Of a stretch of DNA of 64,000 nt, positions 1 through 8,916 are shown piece after piece. The stretch's first letter is position 1; every line of letters starts with the position of its first letter. Made by a program: the position numbers and the translations under genes. The notes below the pieces were generated by a model. It saw nothing but the letters and a program-made list of their open reading frames with translations, had not been told where the DNA came from and made no database searches. This stretch comes from Dethiosulfatibacter aminovorans DSM 17477 (GTDB lineage Bacteria > Bacillota > Clostridia > Tissierellales > Dethiosulfatibacteraceae), in assembly GCF_900142005.1 (NCBI RefSeq), contig NZ_FQZL01000008.1, forward strand, positions 141,021 through 205,020, written 5' to 3'.

Positions 1-882
1 AATGAAATCGATGGAACCCATATCGAAGTTACAATAAGAGACGACTTCAAGTTCCATGATGGAGAACCTCTTACGGTTGAAGATGTCAAGTTTACATTCG
101 ATTTTGCGAAAGAAGTGAATTCGCCTACATATGCATCACATGTAAGAATCATAGAGTCTGTTGAAATAACAGGAGAAAATACAGTTCTGTTTACACTAAC
201 AGACACATATGCACCTTTCCTTTCAAACACATTGTCGCAGTGTCTGATACTCCCTGAGCATATCTGGAGTCAGGTATATGAGGAAAAGGGAGCGGAGGGT
301 GCACTTACGTGGGAGAACTCTAATCCTATAGGGTCAGGTCCATTCGTATTCGAATACTGGCGACCTAACGAGGAATTTTCGCTTACAACAAACAAGGATT
401 ATTTCATGCAGCCTAAGATAGACGGTATCCTTAGAATACCTTTTTCACAACAACTTGGTCTTGTACAGGCTCTTATAACTGAAGAAATAGACCTTACTTC
501 AAACAATATGAAGCCAATAGACATTGAAGAAGTTGAAAAGAATGAAAATGTTGAAATAATTGAGCTGGTAGACGAAGGTAGCTATATTCTTCACTTGAAC
601 CTTAGAAAGGAGCCGTTTGATGATGTGACAATAAGAAGGGCACTTACTTTGGGAATACCTAGACAAAAAATCATATCGGTTGTATTTGATGGTGGAGCGT
701 TGAAGACTTTCTCTATGGTACCTGAGAGCAACACATTCTGGTACAATCCTGACGTAGAAAAACTTGACTACGATCTTGAAGCCGCAAGACAGGAGCTTAA
801 GGATGCAGGATTCAGATGGGACGGAGAAGGAAAACTTTACTATCCAGAGAACTATACACCTCAAATGCTGTATTCTGAATAA
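1..882 (+). CDS. Peptide-type ABC transporter substrate-binding protein (5' end outside window; C-terminal part missing)
   Basis: Extracytoplasmic binding protein of the SBP_bac_5 (DppA/OppA) family, delivering peptides to the permease/ATPase genes that follow directly. The reading frame is open from base 1, so the GTG at 115 is not the start. Visible motifs are FHDGEPLTVEDVKFTFD, the NPIGSGPF loop and the PFDDVTIRRALTLGI segment. The protein stops right after the conserved DLEAARQELKDAGF region with LYYPENYTPQMLYSE. Family members normally run about 150 residues further, with a dP.n..y....c. region returning to lobe I. Only 83 bases separate the stop from the next gene and no remnant of the missing part is seen there in any frame. 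Signal peptide and lipobox lie upstream of the window. Family assignment is secure; whether this copy is functional is doubtful. Confidence 0.88.
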   Translation, partial: NEIDGTHIEVTIRDDFKFHDGEPLTVEDVKFTFDFAKEVNSPTYASHVRIIESVEITGENTVLFTLTDTYAPFLSNTLSQCLILPEHIWSQVYEEKGAEGALTWENSNPIGSGPFVFEYWRPNEEFSLTTNKDYFMQPKIDGILRIPFSQQLGLVQALITEEIDLTSNNMKPIDIEEVEKNENVEIIELVDEGSYILHLNLRKEPFDDVTIRRALTLGIPRQKIISVVFDGGALKTFSMVPESNTFWYNPDVEKLDYDLEAARQELKDAGFRWDGEGKLYYPENYTPQMLYSE

Positions 883-899
883 TATCAAACTATAACATT

Positions 900-928
900 G
901 ACCGGCAGGATGGCCATTCTGCCGGTCG
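900..928 (+). terminator. Intercistronic stem-loop after the binding-protein gene
   Basis: ACCGGCAGGATGG (901-913) pairs with CCATTCTGCCGGT (914-926) with one wobble pair and almost no loop. No clear T run follows, so it more likely protects or processes the mRNA, or partly attenuates it, between the binding-protein and permease genes, as is common in ABC importer operons. Confidence 0.5.
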
Positions 929-965
929 GTTTCAAACAAAACATTTGAAGTAGATTGGAGAAAAT

Positions 966-1943
966 ATGAGATTATCAAAGTATATTTTAAAAAGACTTGT
1001 ATTAGCGTTTCTTACGCTGATGATACTTGTATCAATAGTATTTTTCATGTTCAGGGTAATACCCGGAGACCCTGTCAGTATGTTCATAGATTCGGGACTT
1101 GATCAGGAATCACAGGAACTCATGCTTAAACTTTACGGATTGGACAAGTCTCTTCCAGAGCAATACTTCATATACATGAAGGGATTATTCCAGGGGGACC
1201 TTGGAAATTCATTCACATATGGAAAACCTGTACTTGATGTAATAGGAGAACGATTCCTTAACACTATTGTACTGACTACCACATCGCTGATAATTGCATA
1301 TTCCATTGCAATATCAGTAGGGAGTTTCCTCGCTTGGCACAGAAATTCAAGGATAGATATCATAGGCACAATACTTGCGCTCGTTGTAAGATGCGCACCG
1401 GTTTTCTGGACAGGAATGATTCTTCTGTCAATATTTGCATTCAATCTTGGATGGTTGCCTCTTGGAGGAATGGTTACAAGCGGAACAAACTTTACAAGCT
1501 TCTTCGACAAGGTGTTCAGCATTGACTTTCTGAAGCACCTTATCCTTCCTGCCACTGCATCAGCTCTTTACTCCATGGCAACACCCACCCTCATGATGAG
1601 AACATCAATGCTTGAGGTAGTGAAAGAAGACTATATAGAGCTTGCATATGCAAAAGGAATACCTGACAAGAAAGTTAGAAGGAAGCATGCGATGAGAACG
1701 GCGCTTCTTCCCGTAGTTACAATGTTTGCTGTTGCAGCAGGACTGGCAATAGGCGGGTCTGTACTTACAGAGACGGTTTTCAGATGGCCTGGAATGGGAA
1801 GAGAAATAGTACTGGCAGTAGGTTCGAGAGACTATCCGATGGCCCAGGGGGCATTCCTCTTCATAGGATTTGCGACAATAATGTTCAATCTTCTTGCGGA
1901 CATACTTTATGCATACCTTGACCCAAGGGTTTCATTGGACTAG
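966..1943 (+). CDS. Peptide ABC transporter permease, DppB/OppB type
   Basis: Integral membrane subunit of the dipeptide/oligopeptide importer, 325 aa, the usual size for DppB. It has an N-terminal membrane helix (LVLAFLTLMILVSIVFFMF), the FRVIPGDP motif just after it, and the coupling-helix EAA-like region around residues 215-240 (EDYIELAYAKGIPDKKVRRKHAMR cut across the loop). It ends with ADILYAYLDPR, typical of this family. A GGAG ribosome site lies at 957-960. It is followed 11 bases later by the DppC-type partner and works with the two ATPases downstream. Confidence 0.93.
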   Translation: MRLSKYILKRLVLAFLTLMILVSIVFFMFRVIPGDPVSMFIDSGLDQESQELMLKLYGLDKSLPEQYFIYMKGLFQGDLGNSFTYGKPVLDVIGERFLNTIVLTTTSLIIAYSIAISVGSFLAWHRNSRIDIIGTILALVVRCAPVFWTGMILLSIFAFNLGWLPLGGMVTSGTNFTSFFDKVFSIDFLKHLILPATASALYSMATPTLMMRTSMLEVVKEDYIELAYAKGIPDKKVRRKHAMRTALLPVVTMFAVAAGLAIGGSVLTETVFRWPGMGREIVLAVGSRDYPMAQGAFLFIGFATIMFNLLADILYAYLDPRVSLD

Positions 1944-1954
1944 GAGGAATATAA

Positions 1955-2806
1955 ATGAAAAATTTAGTGAAGCTTTTCAGAAAAAACAAAACGGGAGTAG
2001 CGGGACTTATAATTTTCGTATTTTTCATACTCGTTGCAATATTTGCGAACCAGATCGCTCCCTATGACCCCATGGAAATACAGTTCTTCCAGGATGGTAA
2101 TGTAAAAAGACTGCTGCCGCCATCATCGGAGCATCTCCTTGGTACAACATACATGGGAAGAGATGTATTCTCACAGATGGTAATAGGATCAAGAGTAGCT
2201 GTTCTCGTTGGAGTAATATCCGCAATATGTGTTGCCTTTATAGGGACTAATATAGGATTGATTGCAGGATATTTCGGCGGCAAGGTAGACAGGGTACTCA
2301 TGGGTATAGTCGATGTAATGTACGGACTTCCATTCCTTCCCTTTGCTCTGATTCTGGTATCTGTTCTGGGGCCTGGAGTACAGAATGTAATACTAGCCAT
2401 TGTCCTCATAACATGGCGTAACTCTTCAAGGGTTATCCGTTCTCAGGTGTTGTCACTGAAAAACAGAACATTCATAGAAGCTGCAAAGCTCAGTGGAGCA
2501 AGCGACAGGAGAATACTCTACAAGCATATTGCTCCCAATGTTATACCTATTTCATTGATATACGTATCAACATCAATGGCTGCAGCAATTATGACAGAAT
2601 CAAGCATCAGCTTCCTTGGCCTGGGAGACCCAATACAGGTAAGCTGGGGACGCATACTTTTTACATGTTACTCTTCACAGGCCATGTTCAAGGCGCCGTG
2701 GTGGATTCTTCCTCCTGGTATAGCAATAACACTACTTGTACTTTCCGGATACCTTATGGGAAGAGCCTTCGAAGAAATTGCAAATCCGAAACTAAGGGAG
2801 AGATAA
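1955..2806 (+). CDS. Peptide ABC transporter permease, DppC/OppC type
   Basis: Second membrane subunit of the importer, 283 aa. Its features are one N-terminal membrane segment, the extracellular APYDPMEI stretch, HLLGTTYMGRDVFSQ (the conserved LGTD..GRD motif), the EAA loop EAAKLSGASDRRILYKHIAPN, and the C-terminal SISFLGLG signature. An AGGAGG site sits at 1942-1947. The heterodimer with the DppB-type protein forms the channel; the ATPases start 3 bases after its stop. Confidence 0.93.
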   Translation: MKNLVKLFRKNKTGVAGLIIFVFFILVAIFANQIAPYDPMEIQFFQDGNVKRLLPPSSEHLLGTTYMGRDVFSQMVIGSRVAVLVGVISAICVAFIGTNIGLIAGYFGGKVDRVLMGIVDVMYGLPFLPFALILVSVLGPGVQNVILAIVLITWRNSSRVIRSQVLSLKNRTFIEAAKLSGASDRRILYKHIAPNVIPISLIYVSTSMAAAIMTESSISFLGLGDPIQVSWGRILFTCYSSQAMFKAPWWILPPGIAITLLVLSGYLMGRAFEEIANPKLRER

Positions 2807-2809
2807 GAA

Positions 2810-3814
2810 ATGGCACTATTAGATTTGAAAAATTTATCAATAGAATACAAGCTTTCAGATGGGAAGTTGAAAGCCGTAGACGATGTGTCCCTGACAATTG
2901 ACAATGGAGACATACTTGGTCTTGTTGGAGAAAGTGGATGCGGTAAAAGTACCCTTATAAAGGGAATAATCAACCTTCTGCCTTCAAATGGAAAGGTAAC
3001 GGAAGGAGAGGTTGTTTTCAACGACGAGGTTCTTAACAAGCTGTCTGTTGAAGACATGAGAAAGAAGAGATGGAAGGAAATATCTCTCATAACACAAAGT
3101 GCAATGAATTCCCTGAATCCCGTTTACAAGGTAGGGAAGCAGATAATAGAGCCCATGATTGAGCATGATAAAACACCTAAAGATGAAGCAATGAAGAAGG
3201 CCGAGCAGCTTTTTGAACTTGTAGGTCTTGAAAAGGGAAGGCTACAGGACTATCCTCATCAGTACAGCGGTGGAATGAAGCAGAGAGCCATAATAGCAAT
3301 GTCTCTTGCCCTTGATCCGAAGCTTATAATTGCAGATGAGCCAACAACTGCCCTTGACGTTATAGTACAGTCTCAGATTCTTGAAAGGATCAACATGCTC
3401 CTAAATCAGTACGACGGGTCAATGATTCTGGTTACCCACGACATATCTGTTGTTGCACAGACCTGTACAAAGGTTGCGGTAATGTATGGTGGAAAGATCA
3501 TAGAATACGGTGATGTAAATCAGGTTCTAAAGAGGCCTAACCATCCATATACAATGGGTCTTAAGAATGCATTTCCGTCACTGGTTGGAGATAAGAAGGA
3601 ATTGATTTCCATAGAAGGAACTCCTCCTGACTTGTCCAAGGAAATTATAGGGTGCAGATTTGCAGAAAGATGTCCTTTCGTTCAGGGAAAATGCAGAAAA
3701 GGTGAAATCAAGAAGACTTCAGTTAAAAATGGATATTTCTACTGTGCAAGGGCTGAAGAAAGGGACGAGTTGATGAAGCAGGCAGATATTCCAAGCACAT
3801 GGGAATCTAATTAA
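2810..3814 (+). CDS. Peptide ABC transporter ATP-binding protein, DppD/OppD type
   Basis: Cytoplasmic ATPase of the importer, 334 aa. It shows Walker A GESGCGKST, signature YSGGMKQRA, Walker B LIIADEPTTALD, the H-loop VTHD, and the C-terminal oligopeptide-transporter extension with its cysteine cluster (GCRFAERCPF...GKC...YC), which in OppD/DppD proteins can hold an Fe-S cluster. It starts 3 bases after the permease gene and pairs with the DppF-type ATPase downstream. Confidence 0.94.
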   Translation: MALLDLKNLSIEYKLSDGKLKAVDDVSLTIDNGDILGLVGESGCGKSTLIKGIINLLPSNGKVTEGEVVFNDEVLNKLSVEDMRKKRWKEISLITQSAMNSLNPVYKVGKQIIEPMIEHDKTPKDEAMKKAEQLFELVGLEKGRLQDYPHQYSGGMKQRAIIAMSLALDPKLIIADEPTTALDVIVQSQILERINMLLNQYDGSMILVTHDISVVAQTCTKVAVMYGGKIIEYGDVNQVLKRPNHPYTMGLKNAFPSLVGDKKELISIEGTPPDLSKEIIGCRFAERCPFVQGKCRKGEIKKTSVKNGYFYCARAEERDELMKQADIPSTWESN

Positions 3815-3829
3815 TAGGAGAAATGCTTT

Positions 3830-4834
3830 ATGGATAATAATGTCAGAGTGATAGAAACTAAAAATCTGAGAAAAGAATTCAACGTCAAGGTCAAAAGGGA
3901 TGACAGCAAGGTTAAGGAAGTTGCAACTCTTAAGGCTGTTGACGGGATAAATATATATGTCAATCAAGGAGAGACTCTTGGTGTTGTTGGAGAAAGCGGA
4001 TGTGGTAAGACTACAACTGCAAAGCTCCTTTTGGGACTCCATACTCCTACTGGAGGAAAAATACTTTTAGGTGATAACGACATTTCACATCTTACAAAGA
4101 AGGAAATGAAACATTTCAGAAGAAGGGCACAGATGATTTTTCAGGATCCCTATGAGTCTTTGAATCCAAGATTCAAGATCAAGGATACAATAATGGAGCC
4201 GCTGGAAATTCACGGCATAGGCATCAACAAGGAAGAACGATACCAGATGGCAAAGAAGATTTTGGAAGAATCGGGACTTAAGCCTGCAGACCAGTTCATG
4301 GAAAGATTTCCTCATGAAATGAGTGGTGGACAAAGACAGAGGGTTGCCATAGCAAGAGCTCTTGTATTGAGCCCCGACTTCATAATTGCAGACGAACCTG
4401 TATCAATGCTTGACGTTTCAATAAGGGCGGGAATACTTAAGCTTTTGAGAAACATGATAACAACAAGAAACCTTGCGGGAATAATAATATCACACGATAT
4501 TTCACTTATAAGGTATATAAGTGACAGGACTGCAGTAATGTATCTTGGAAAGGTTGTTGAGCAGGGAAATACTGAGGAGATAATCGAAAAAAGATATCAT
4601 CCATATACTGAAGCGCTTCTGGAAGCGGCTCCTAATCCGGATCCAGAACTAAAATTCAGTTTGAAGAAAATAACCGGAGAAGCACCTAACCCGGTTGATT
4701 TACCTACCGGATGTAGATTCCATCCGAGATGTCCAAAATGCATGGACATATGCAAGAGAATGGAGCCTAGAGAAGTGGATATGGGGAATGGACATAGGGT
4801 GCTTTGTCACCTTTACAGTGAAGACGGTGAATAA
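3830..4834 (+). CDS. Peptide ABC transporter ATP-binding protein, DppF/OppF type
   Basis: Second ATPase subunit, 334 aa. It has Walker A GESGCGKTT, signature MSGGQRQRVAIARAL, Walker B FIIADEPVSMLD and the C-terminal GCRFHPRCPKC cysteine motif of the oligopeptide branch. DEPVSMLD differs mildly from the usual DEPTSALD but keeps the catalytic Glu. An AGGAG site lies at 3815-3819. Last gene of the transporter proper; the catabolic genes begin 14 bases later. Confidence 0.94.
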   Translation: MDNNVRVIETKNLRKEFNVKVKRDDSKVKEVATLKAVDGINIYVNQGETLGVVGESGCGKTTTAKLLLGLHTPTGGKILLGDNDISHLTKKEMKHFRRRAQMIFQDPYESLNPRFKIKDTIMEPLEIHGIGINKEERYQMAKKILEESGLKPADQFMERFPHEMSGGQRQRVAIARALVLSPDFIIADEPVSMLDVSIRAGILKLLRNMITTRNLAGIIISHDISLIRYISDRTAVMYLGKVVEQGNTEEIIEKRYHPYTEALLEAAPNPDPELKFSLKKITGEAPNPVDLPTGCRFHPRCPKCMDICKRMEPREVDMGNGHRVLCHLYSEDGE

Positions 4835-4848
4835 AAGGAGGCGGTGAA

Positions 4849-5604
4849 ATGAGTAAGGCTTTACTTCTGGAACATATGACATGGCCGGAACTGGATGAGA
4901 TAAAGGACAAGATTGAGCTTGTAATAGTACCTCTTGGCTCAACAGAGCAGCATGGTCCCAATACCACCTTCGCTACGGATACGTTGAGGGCGAGGGCGGT
5001 TGCTGAAATTGTAGGTGAAAGATATGGAGAAAGGGTTCTTATAGGTCCTACACTTCCGATTGGACTTTCATATCATCATATGATGTTTCCTGGAACAATT
5101 ACATACTCCCTTGAAACATATATTAAGATGATTAGGGATATATGCTATAGTCTCAACAGACACGGTTTCAAGAAGGTGCTTTTCGTGTCGGGACATGGTG
5201 GAAACAAGAGACCTGTACAGGAATATGCTACTGAGGCAAAGAGGGAATTCGATATGGATATCTTCATTATAGGAACTGGAGGAAGTCTTGTAAGGGAACT
5301 CAGCAAAGCTCATGGGTTTACGGAATTCAAGGGACATGCCTGCGAGGTTGAAACTTCGCAGATGATGCTTCTGGCACCTGATGATGTTAGATATGACAAG
5401 CTTGAAGAAGCCAAGTGGAGACCTGAGTCCAAATACAGGGAAAAGGGTCATGCATACGACGGAGGAATCTTCTGGGACTACAGAGAAGTTACTGAAAACG
5501 GATGTCTGGGAGATGCGAGGCTTGCCAATCTTGAATTTGGAAAGGAAATGAATGAGATGGTCATTAGCAAGATTTGTGAATTCATAGACCATATAATAAT
5601 ATAA
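4849..5604 (+). CDS. Creatininase-family amidohydrolase
   Basis: Metal-dependent amidohydrolase of the creatininase/MftE family, 251 aa. Visible metal ligands and active-site motifs are Glu33 and His35 in GSTEQHG, Asp44, SGHGGN, and GHACEVETS near residue 165. Family members open lactam or imide rings (creatinine) or cleave terminal peptides, as MftE does. Position directly after a peptide importer and before two gamma-glutamyltransferases suggests a role in trimming an imported cyclic or capped peptide; true creatinine as substrate is not indicated. An AAAGGAGG site lies 8 bases before the ATG. Confidence 0.85.
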   Translation: MSKALLLEHMTWPELDEIKDKIELVIVPLGSTEQHGPNTTFATDTLRARAVAEIVGERYGERVLIGPTLPIGLSYHHMMFPGTITYSLETYIKMIRDICYSLNRHGFKKVLFVSGHGGNKRPVQEYATEAKREFDMDIFIIGTGGSLVRELSKAHGFTEFKGHACEVETSQMMLLAPDDVRYDKLEEAKWRPESKYREKGHAYDGGIFWDYREVTENGCLGDARLANLEFGKEMNEMVISKICEFIDHIII

Positions 5605-5641
5605 CCGCAGAAATTATCATACAGTGATAAGAGGTGGAAAG

Positions 5642-7279
5642 ATGGGAAAAACAGATACCTTTAAACTTAAGGATGAAAATGGAAAACCAATATATGACAA
5701 CAGGGGAGATTCGGGAGCAAACGGTATGGTTGCAGCTGCAAAATTCGAAGCTACCCAAATAGGAATAGACATTATAAAGAAAGGTGGAAATGCAGTCGAT
5801 GCGGCAGTCGCTGTAGGATTTGCCCTGGGAGTATGTGAACCAAATGCTTCGGGAATAGGCGGCGGCGGATTCATGAATATAAGAATGGGAAAGAGCGGCG
5901 AGATTGTTTTCCTTGACTTCAGGGAAGTTGCACCGAAAGAAGCAAGACCCTCCATGTGGAAAATCAATGAGGAGGGCAAGGTTGCAAACAACGAGAAGTC
6001 GGAAGGCGGCAAGGCTGTAGGAGTTCCGGGGGAAGTTGCAGGACTTGTATATGCCTGTGAAAACTACGGAACAATGTCCCTTGAAGAACTTGTTAAGCCA
6101 GCAATCAAGCTGGCCGAAGAGGGTGTGGATGTAAGCGACGCCCTTGATGACGATATCAAGACATGCAGCATAAAGCTTGAGAAATTTGAAGAAGAAGGCA
6201 ATGCCTTCACAAAATATGATTACAACAAAAAGCATCTGAAGAATCCTGCTCTTGCAAATACTCTTAGAAAGATTGCAGAGGAAGGACAAGATGGCTTCTA
6301 CAAGGGTGAAATAGCTGAGAAGCTTGTGAACTCCGTCGTGAAACACGGAGGAAAAATGAAACTATCAGATTTGGAAAACTACAGGGTAAACAAGATAGAA
6401 CCTGTAGTCGGCACATACAGGGGATATACGGTGATTTCATCACCTCTTCCAAGCTCGGGAGGAACTCATGTGCTGCAGATACTGAACATACTTGAAAATT
6501 TCGACATGTCTTCATTTGAGGTGAATTCAGTCGAGTACATACATTTGATGTCAGAGGTATTCAAGATGTGTTTTGCCGACAGGGCGAAATACATGGGTGA
6601 TCCAACCTTCGTAAAGGTGCCTGTAACGGGACTGACATCCAAGGAATATGCAAAGAAGCTTGCCGACAAGATTGAACTCATGTCAAAGAGCTATGAATAT
6701 GATCATCCTTTCGACTATGAACCCAAGGATACCACCCACTACTCCATAGCCGACAAGGAAGGAAATATGGTATCCGTCACTAAATCCATAAGCGCATTCT
6801 TTGGTTCGGGAGTGATCCCTGAGGACACAGGCATCATGCTCAATTGCCAGATGAGATGTTTTTCCCATATTGAAGGGAATGCAAACACTGTAGGACCCAA
6901 CAAAAAGCCTTTGAGTTCCATGAGCCCTACAATCATACTGAAGGACAACAAGCCCTTTGCAGTAGTTGGCTCTCCCGGGGGAAACAGGATAATAACGGCT
7001 GTTGCACAGGTTATATCAAAACTAATAGACCATGACATGAGCATTAAGGATGCCATTAACTCACCGAGGATTACAGATGAATCCAATGAGATAGTGATGT
7101 ATGAAGGAAGAATTTCCAAAGAGGTAATCGAAGCCCTTGAAATAAGAGGACACAAGACACAGAAGTTCGGAGACTATGACAGGAAGTTCGGCGGTGTCCA
7201 GGGAATAAGATATATGGAAGACGGCATTATGGAAGGTGCAGGAGATCCGAGAAGAGACGGAGTTGCCATAGGATATTAA
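5642..7279 (+). CDS. ggt: Gamma-glutamyltransferase (first of two)
   Basis: N-terminal nucleophile hydrolase, 545 aa, that moves or hydrolyses gamma-glutamyl groups. Family members self-cleave before a Thr, here Thr365 in TTHYS. Other motifs are GGNAVDAAVAVGFALGVCEP...GIGGGGFM, the PLSSMSPTI segment and the oxyanion-region GSPGG. A GTG further upstream is open, but ATG 5642 with GAGGTGG at 5631-5637 is the better start. No signal peptide is visible, unlike E. coli Ggt, so it probably acts in the cytoplasm on imported peptides. The next gene is a paralogue beginning within 20 bases. Confidence 0.93.
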   Translation: MGKTDTFKLKDENGKPIYDNRGDSGANGMVAAAKFEATQIGIDIIKKGGNAVDAAVAVGFALGVCEPNASGIGGGGFMNIRMGKSGEIVFLDFREVAPKEARPSMWKINEEGKVANNEKSEGGKAVGVPGEVAGLVYACENYGTMSLEELVKPAIKLAEEGVDVSDALDDDIKTCSIKLEKFEEEGNAFTKYDYNKKHLKNPALANTLRKIAEEGQDGFYKGEIAEKLVNSVVKHGGKMKLSDLENYRVNKIEPVVGTYRGYTVISSPLPSSGGTHVLQILNILENFDMSSFEVNSVEYIHLMSEVFKMCFADRAKYMGDPTFVKVPVTGLTSKEYAKKLADKIELMSKSYEYDHPFDYEPKDTTHYSIADKEGNMVSVTKSISAFFGSGVIPEDTGIMLNCQMRCFSHIEGNANTVGPNKKPLSSMSPTIILKDNKPFAVVGSPGGNRIITAVAQVISKLIDHDMSIKDAINSPRITDESNEIVMYEGRISKEVIEALEIRGHKTQKFGDYDRKFGGVQGIRYMEDGIMEGAGDPRRDGVAIGY

Positions 7280-7299
7280 TGATGATACGGGTGAATAAT

Positions 7300-8904
7300 A
7301 TGAGCATGGAAATGAAAAGAAGAAGTACGGGAAAAAAAGCAATGGTGTCAAGCGGCAAGGAACAGGCTACTGCCATTGGAATAGGCATCCTTGAGAAGGG
7401 TGGAAATGCAATAGATGCAGCCGTGGCAGTGGGATTTGCCATTGGCGTTGCAGAACCTGCAACATCAGGACTTGGCGGCGGCGGATTTATGACTATCAAG
7501 TCGGCTGATTTAGACGATGCGGTATTTTTGGATTTCAGGGAATTCGCACCTGAAAATGCCACTCCCGACATGTGGAACCTTGATGAAAAAGGCAAGGTTG
7601 TTAACAAGGAAAATGCCATAGGAGCAAAATCCGTAAGCGTTCCGGGAGAACTTGCAGGAATGGTCTATGCCCTTGAAAAGTATGGAACTATGACCCTTGA
7701 AGAGGTTCTGGAGCCTTCCATAAAACTTGCGGAGGAAGGAGTCCTTGTAACCGACATGACTGTGGGCATGCTTGAAACATATTCAAAGTATCTGAAAGAC
7801 TGTCCTGAAGCAAAAAAGATTTATCTCAATGGCGACAAGGGTTTTAAGGCTGGAGATGTGTTGAAAAATCAGGACCTTGCCAATACCATGAAGAAGATAT
7901 CAAAAGAAGGCATGGACATCTTCTACAAGGGAGAAATCGCCGAAGCGATTGTGGATACTGTGGAAAAGAACGGTGGAGTGTTGACAAGAAAAGACATGAA
8001 TGACTATTATGTGGAGCTTAAGGAACCTGTTGTTGGAACATACAGGGGATATACCATAATATCATCTCCACCACCAAGTTCAGGAGGAACTCATATTATT
8101 GAAACACTTAACATATTGGAAAATTTCGATATTGGAAGCTATGAGGTGAATTCTTCGCAATATCTCCACCTCATGTCAGAGGCCTTCAAGCTGTCATATG
8201 AAGACAGGGCCAAGTATATGGCTGATACAAACTTTGTTGATGTACCTCTGAAGGGACTGAGATCAAAGGAATATGCCAGGAAGCTTGCAGAAAAGATAGA
8301 TCTGGACCAGGCTAGGAATTCATCAAGCTACGACCCCTGGACATACGAACATGACGAGACCACCCACTATTCCATAGGTGATGACGAAGGAAACCTTGTT
8401 TCCGTGACAAAGACAGTGAACCATTTCTTCGGAGCCTGTATGGTGGCAGAAGGGACAGGAATACTTCTAAATGATACAATGGCTGATTTCGCAACGAGAA
8501 AATATGATGTGAATTCCGTCGACAGGAGAAAGAAACCCCTTAGCACAATGTCTCCAACCATGATTTTCAAGGACGGCAAACCATTTGCTGTGTTGGGATC
8601 ACCGGGTGGTGCCAGAATAATAAATGCCGTGGTACAAGTTATATCCAAGCTCATAGACCACAATATGGATATACAGGATGCCATTGCTTCTCCTAGGATG
8701 CACCAGAATACTTCCGACATCCTCTACTATGAAGACAGGATGGATGCAGGTGAAATTGAAAAGCTTGGAAATATGGGACATGAGCTTTTCAAGAGGCTGC
8801 CCTACGACAAGAAGATGGGCGGAGTCCATGGAATTAAATATGAAGATGGAGAAATAGTAGGAGGTGCCGATCCAAGAAGGGACGGAACTTCCCAGGGAAT
8901 ATAG
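7300..8904 (+). CDS. ggt: Gamma-glutamyltransferase (second, tandem paralogue)
   Basis: 534-aa paralogue of the preceding gene with the same layout: GGNAIDAAVAVGFAIGVAEP...GLGGGGFM, SSPPPSSGGTH, predicted nucleophile Thr355 in TTHYS, PLSTMSPTM and GSPGG. An overlapping ATG at 7279 exists, but ATG 7300 has a GGGTG site six bases upstream. No signal peptide is seen. The two copies differ in the lid region after the nucleophile (NCQMRCFSHIEG in the first, NDTMADFATRKY in the second), so they may act on different donors or form a mixed pair. Confidence 0.92.
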   Translation: MSMEMKRRSTGKKAMVSSGKEQATAIGIGILEKGGNAIDAAVAVGFAIGVAEPATSGLGGGGFMTIKSADLDDAVFLDFREFAPENATPDMWNLDEKGKVVNKENAIGAKSVSVPGELAGMVYALEKYGTMTLEEVLEPSIKLAEEGVLVTDMTVGMLETYSKYLKDCPEAKKIYLNGDKGFKAGDVLKNQDLANTMKKISKEGMDIFYKGEIAEAIVDTVEKNGGVLTRKDMNDYYVELKEPVVGTYRGYTIISSPPPSSGGTHIIETLNILENFDIGSYEVNSSQYLHLMSEAFKLSYEDRAKYMADTNFVDVPLKGLRSKEYARKLAEKIDLDQARNSSSYDPWTYEHDETTHYSIGDDEGNLVSVTKTVNHFFGACMVAEGTGILLNDTMADFATRKYDVNSVDRRKKPLSTMSPTMIFKDGKPFAVLGSPGGARIINAVVQVISKLIDHNMDIQDAIASPRMHQNTSDILYYEDRMDAGEIEKLGNMGHELFKRLPYDKKMGGVHGIKYEDGEIVGGADPRRDGTSQGI

Positions 8905-8916
8905 CTGGAGGTTGGA

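Noticed and set aside
2665..2901. + strand frame bridging the DppC and DppD genes
   Set aside because: Out of frame with both conserved genes and without a domain.
5582..6346. Open frame of 254 codons on the minus strand within the first ggt
   Set aside because: Antisense shadow of a well-conserved gene; Cys/Ser/Phe-rich product without domain or ribosome site.
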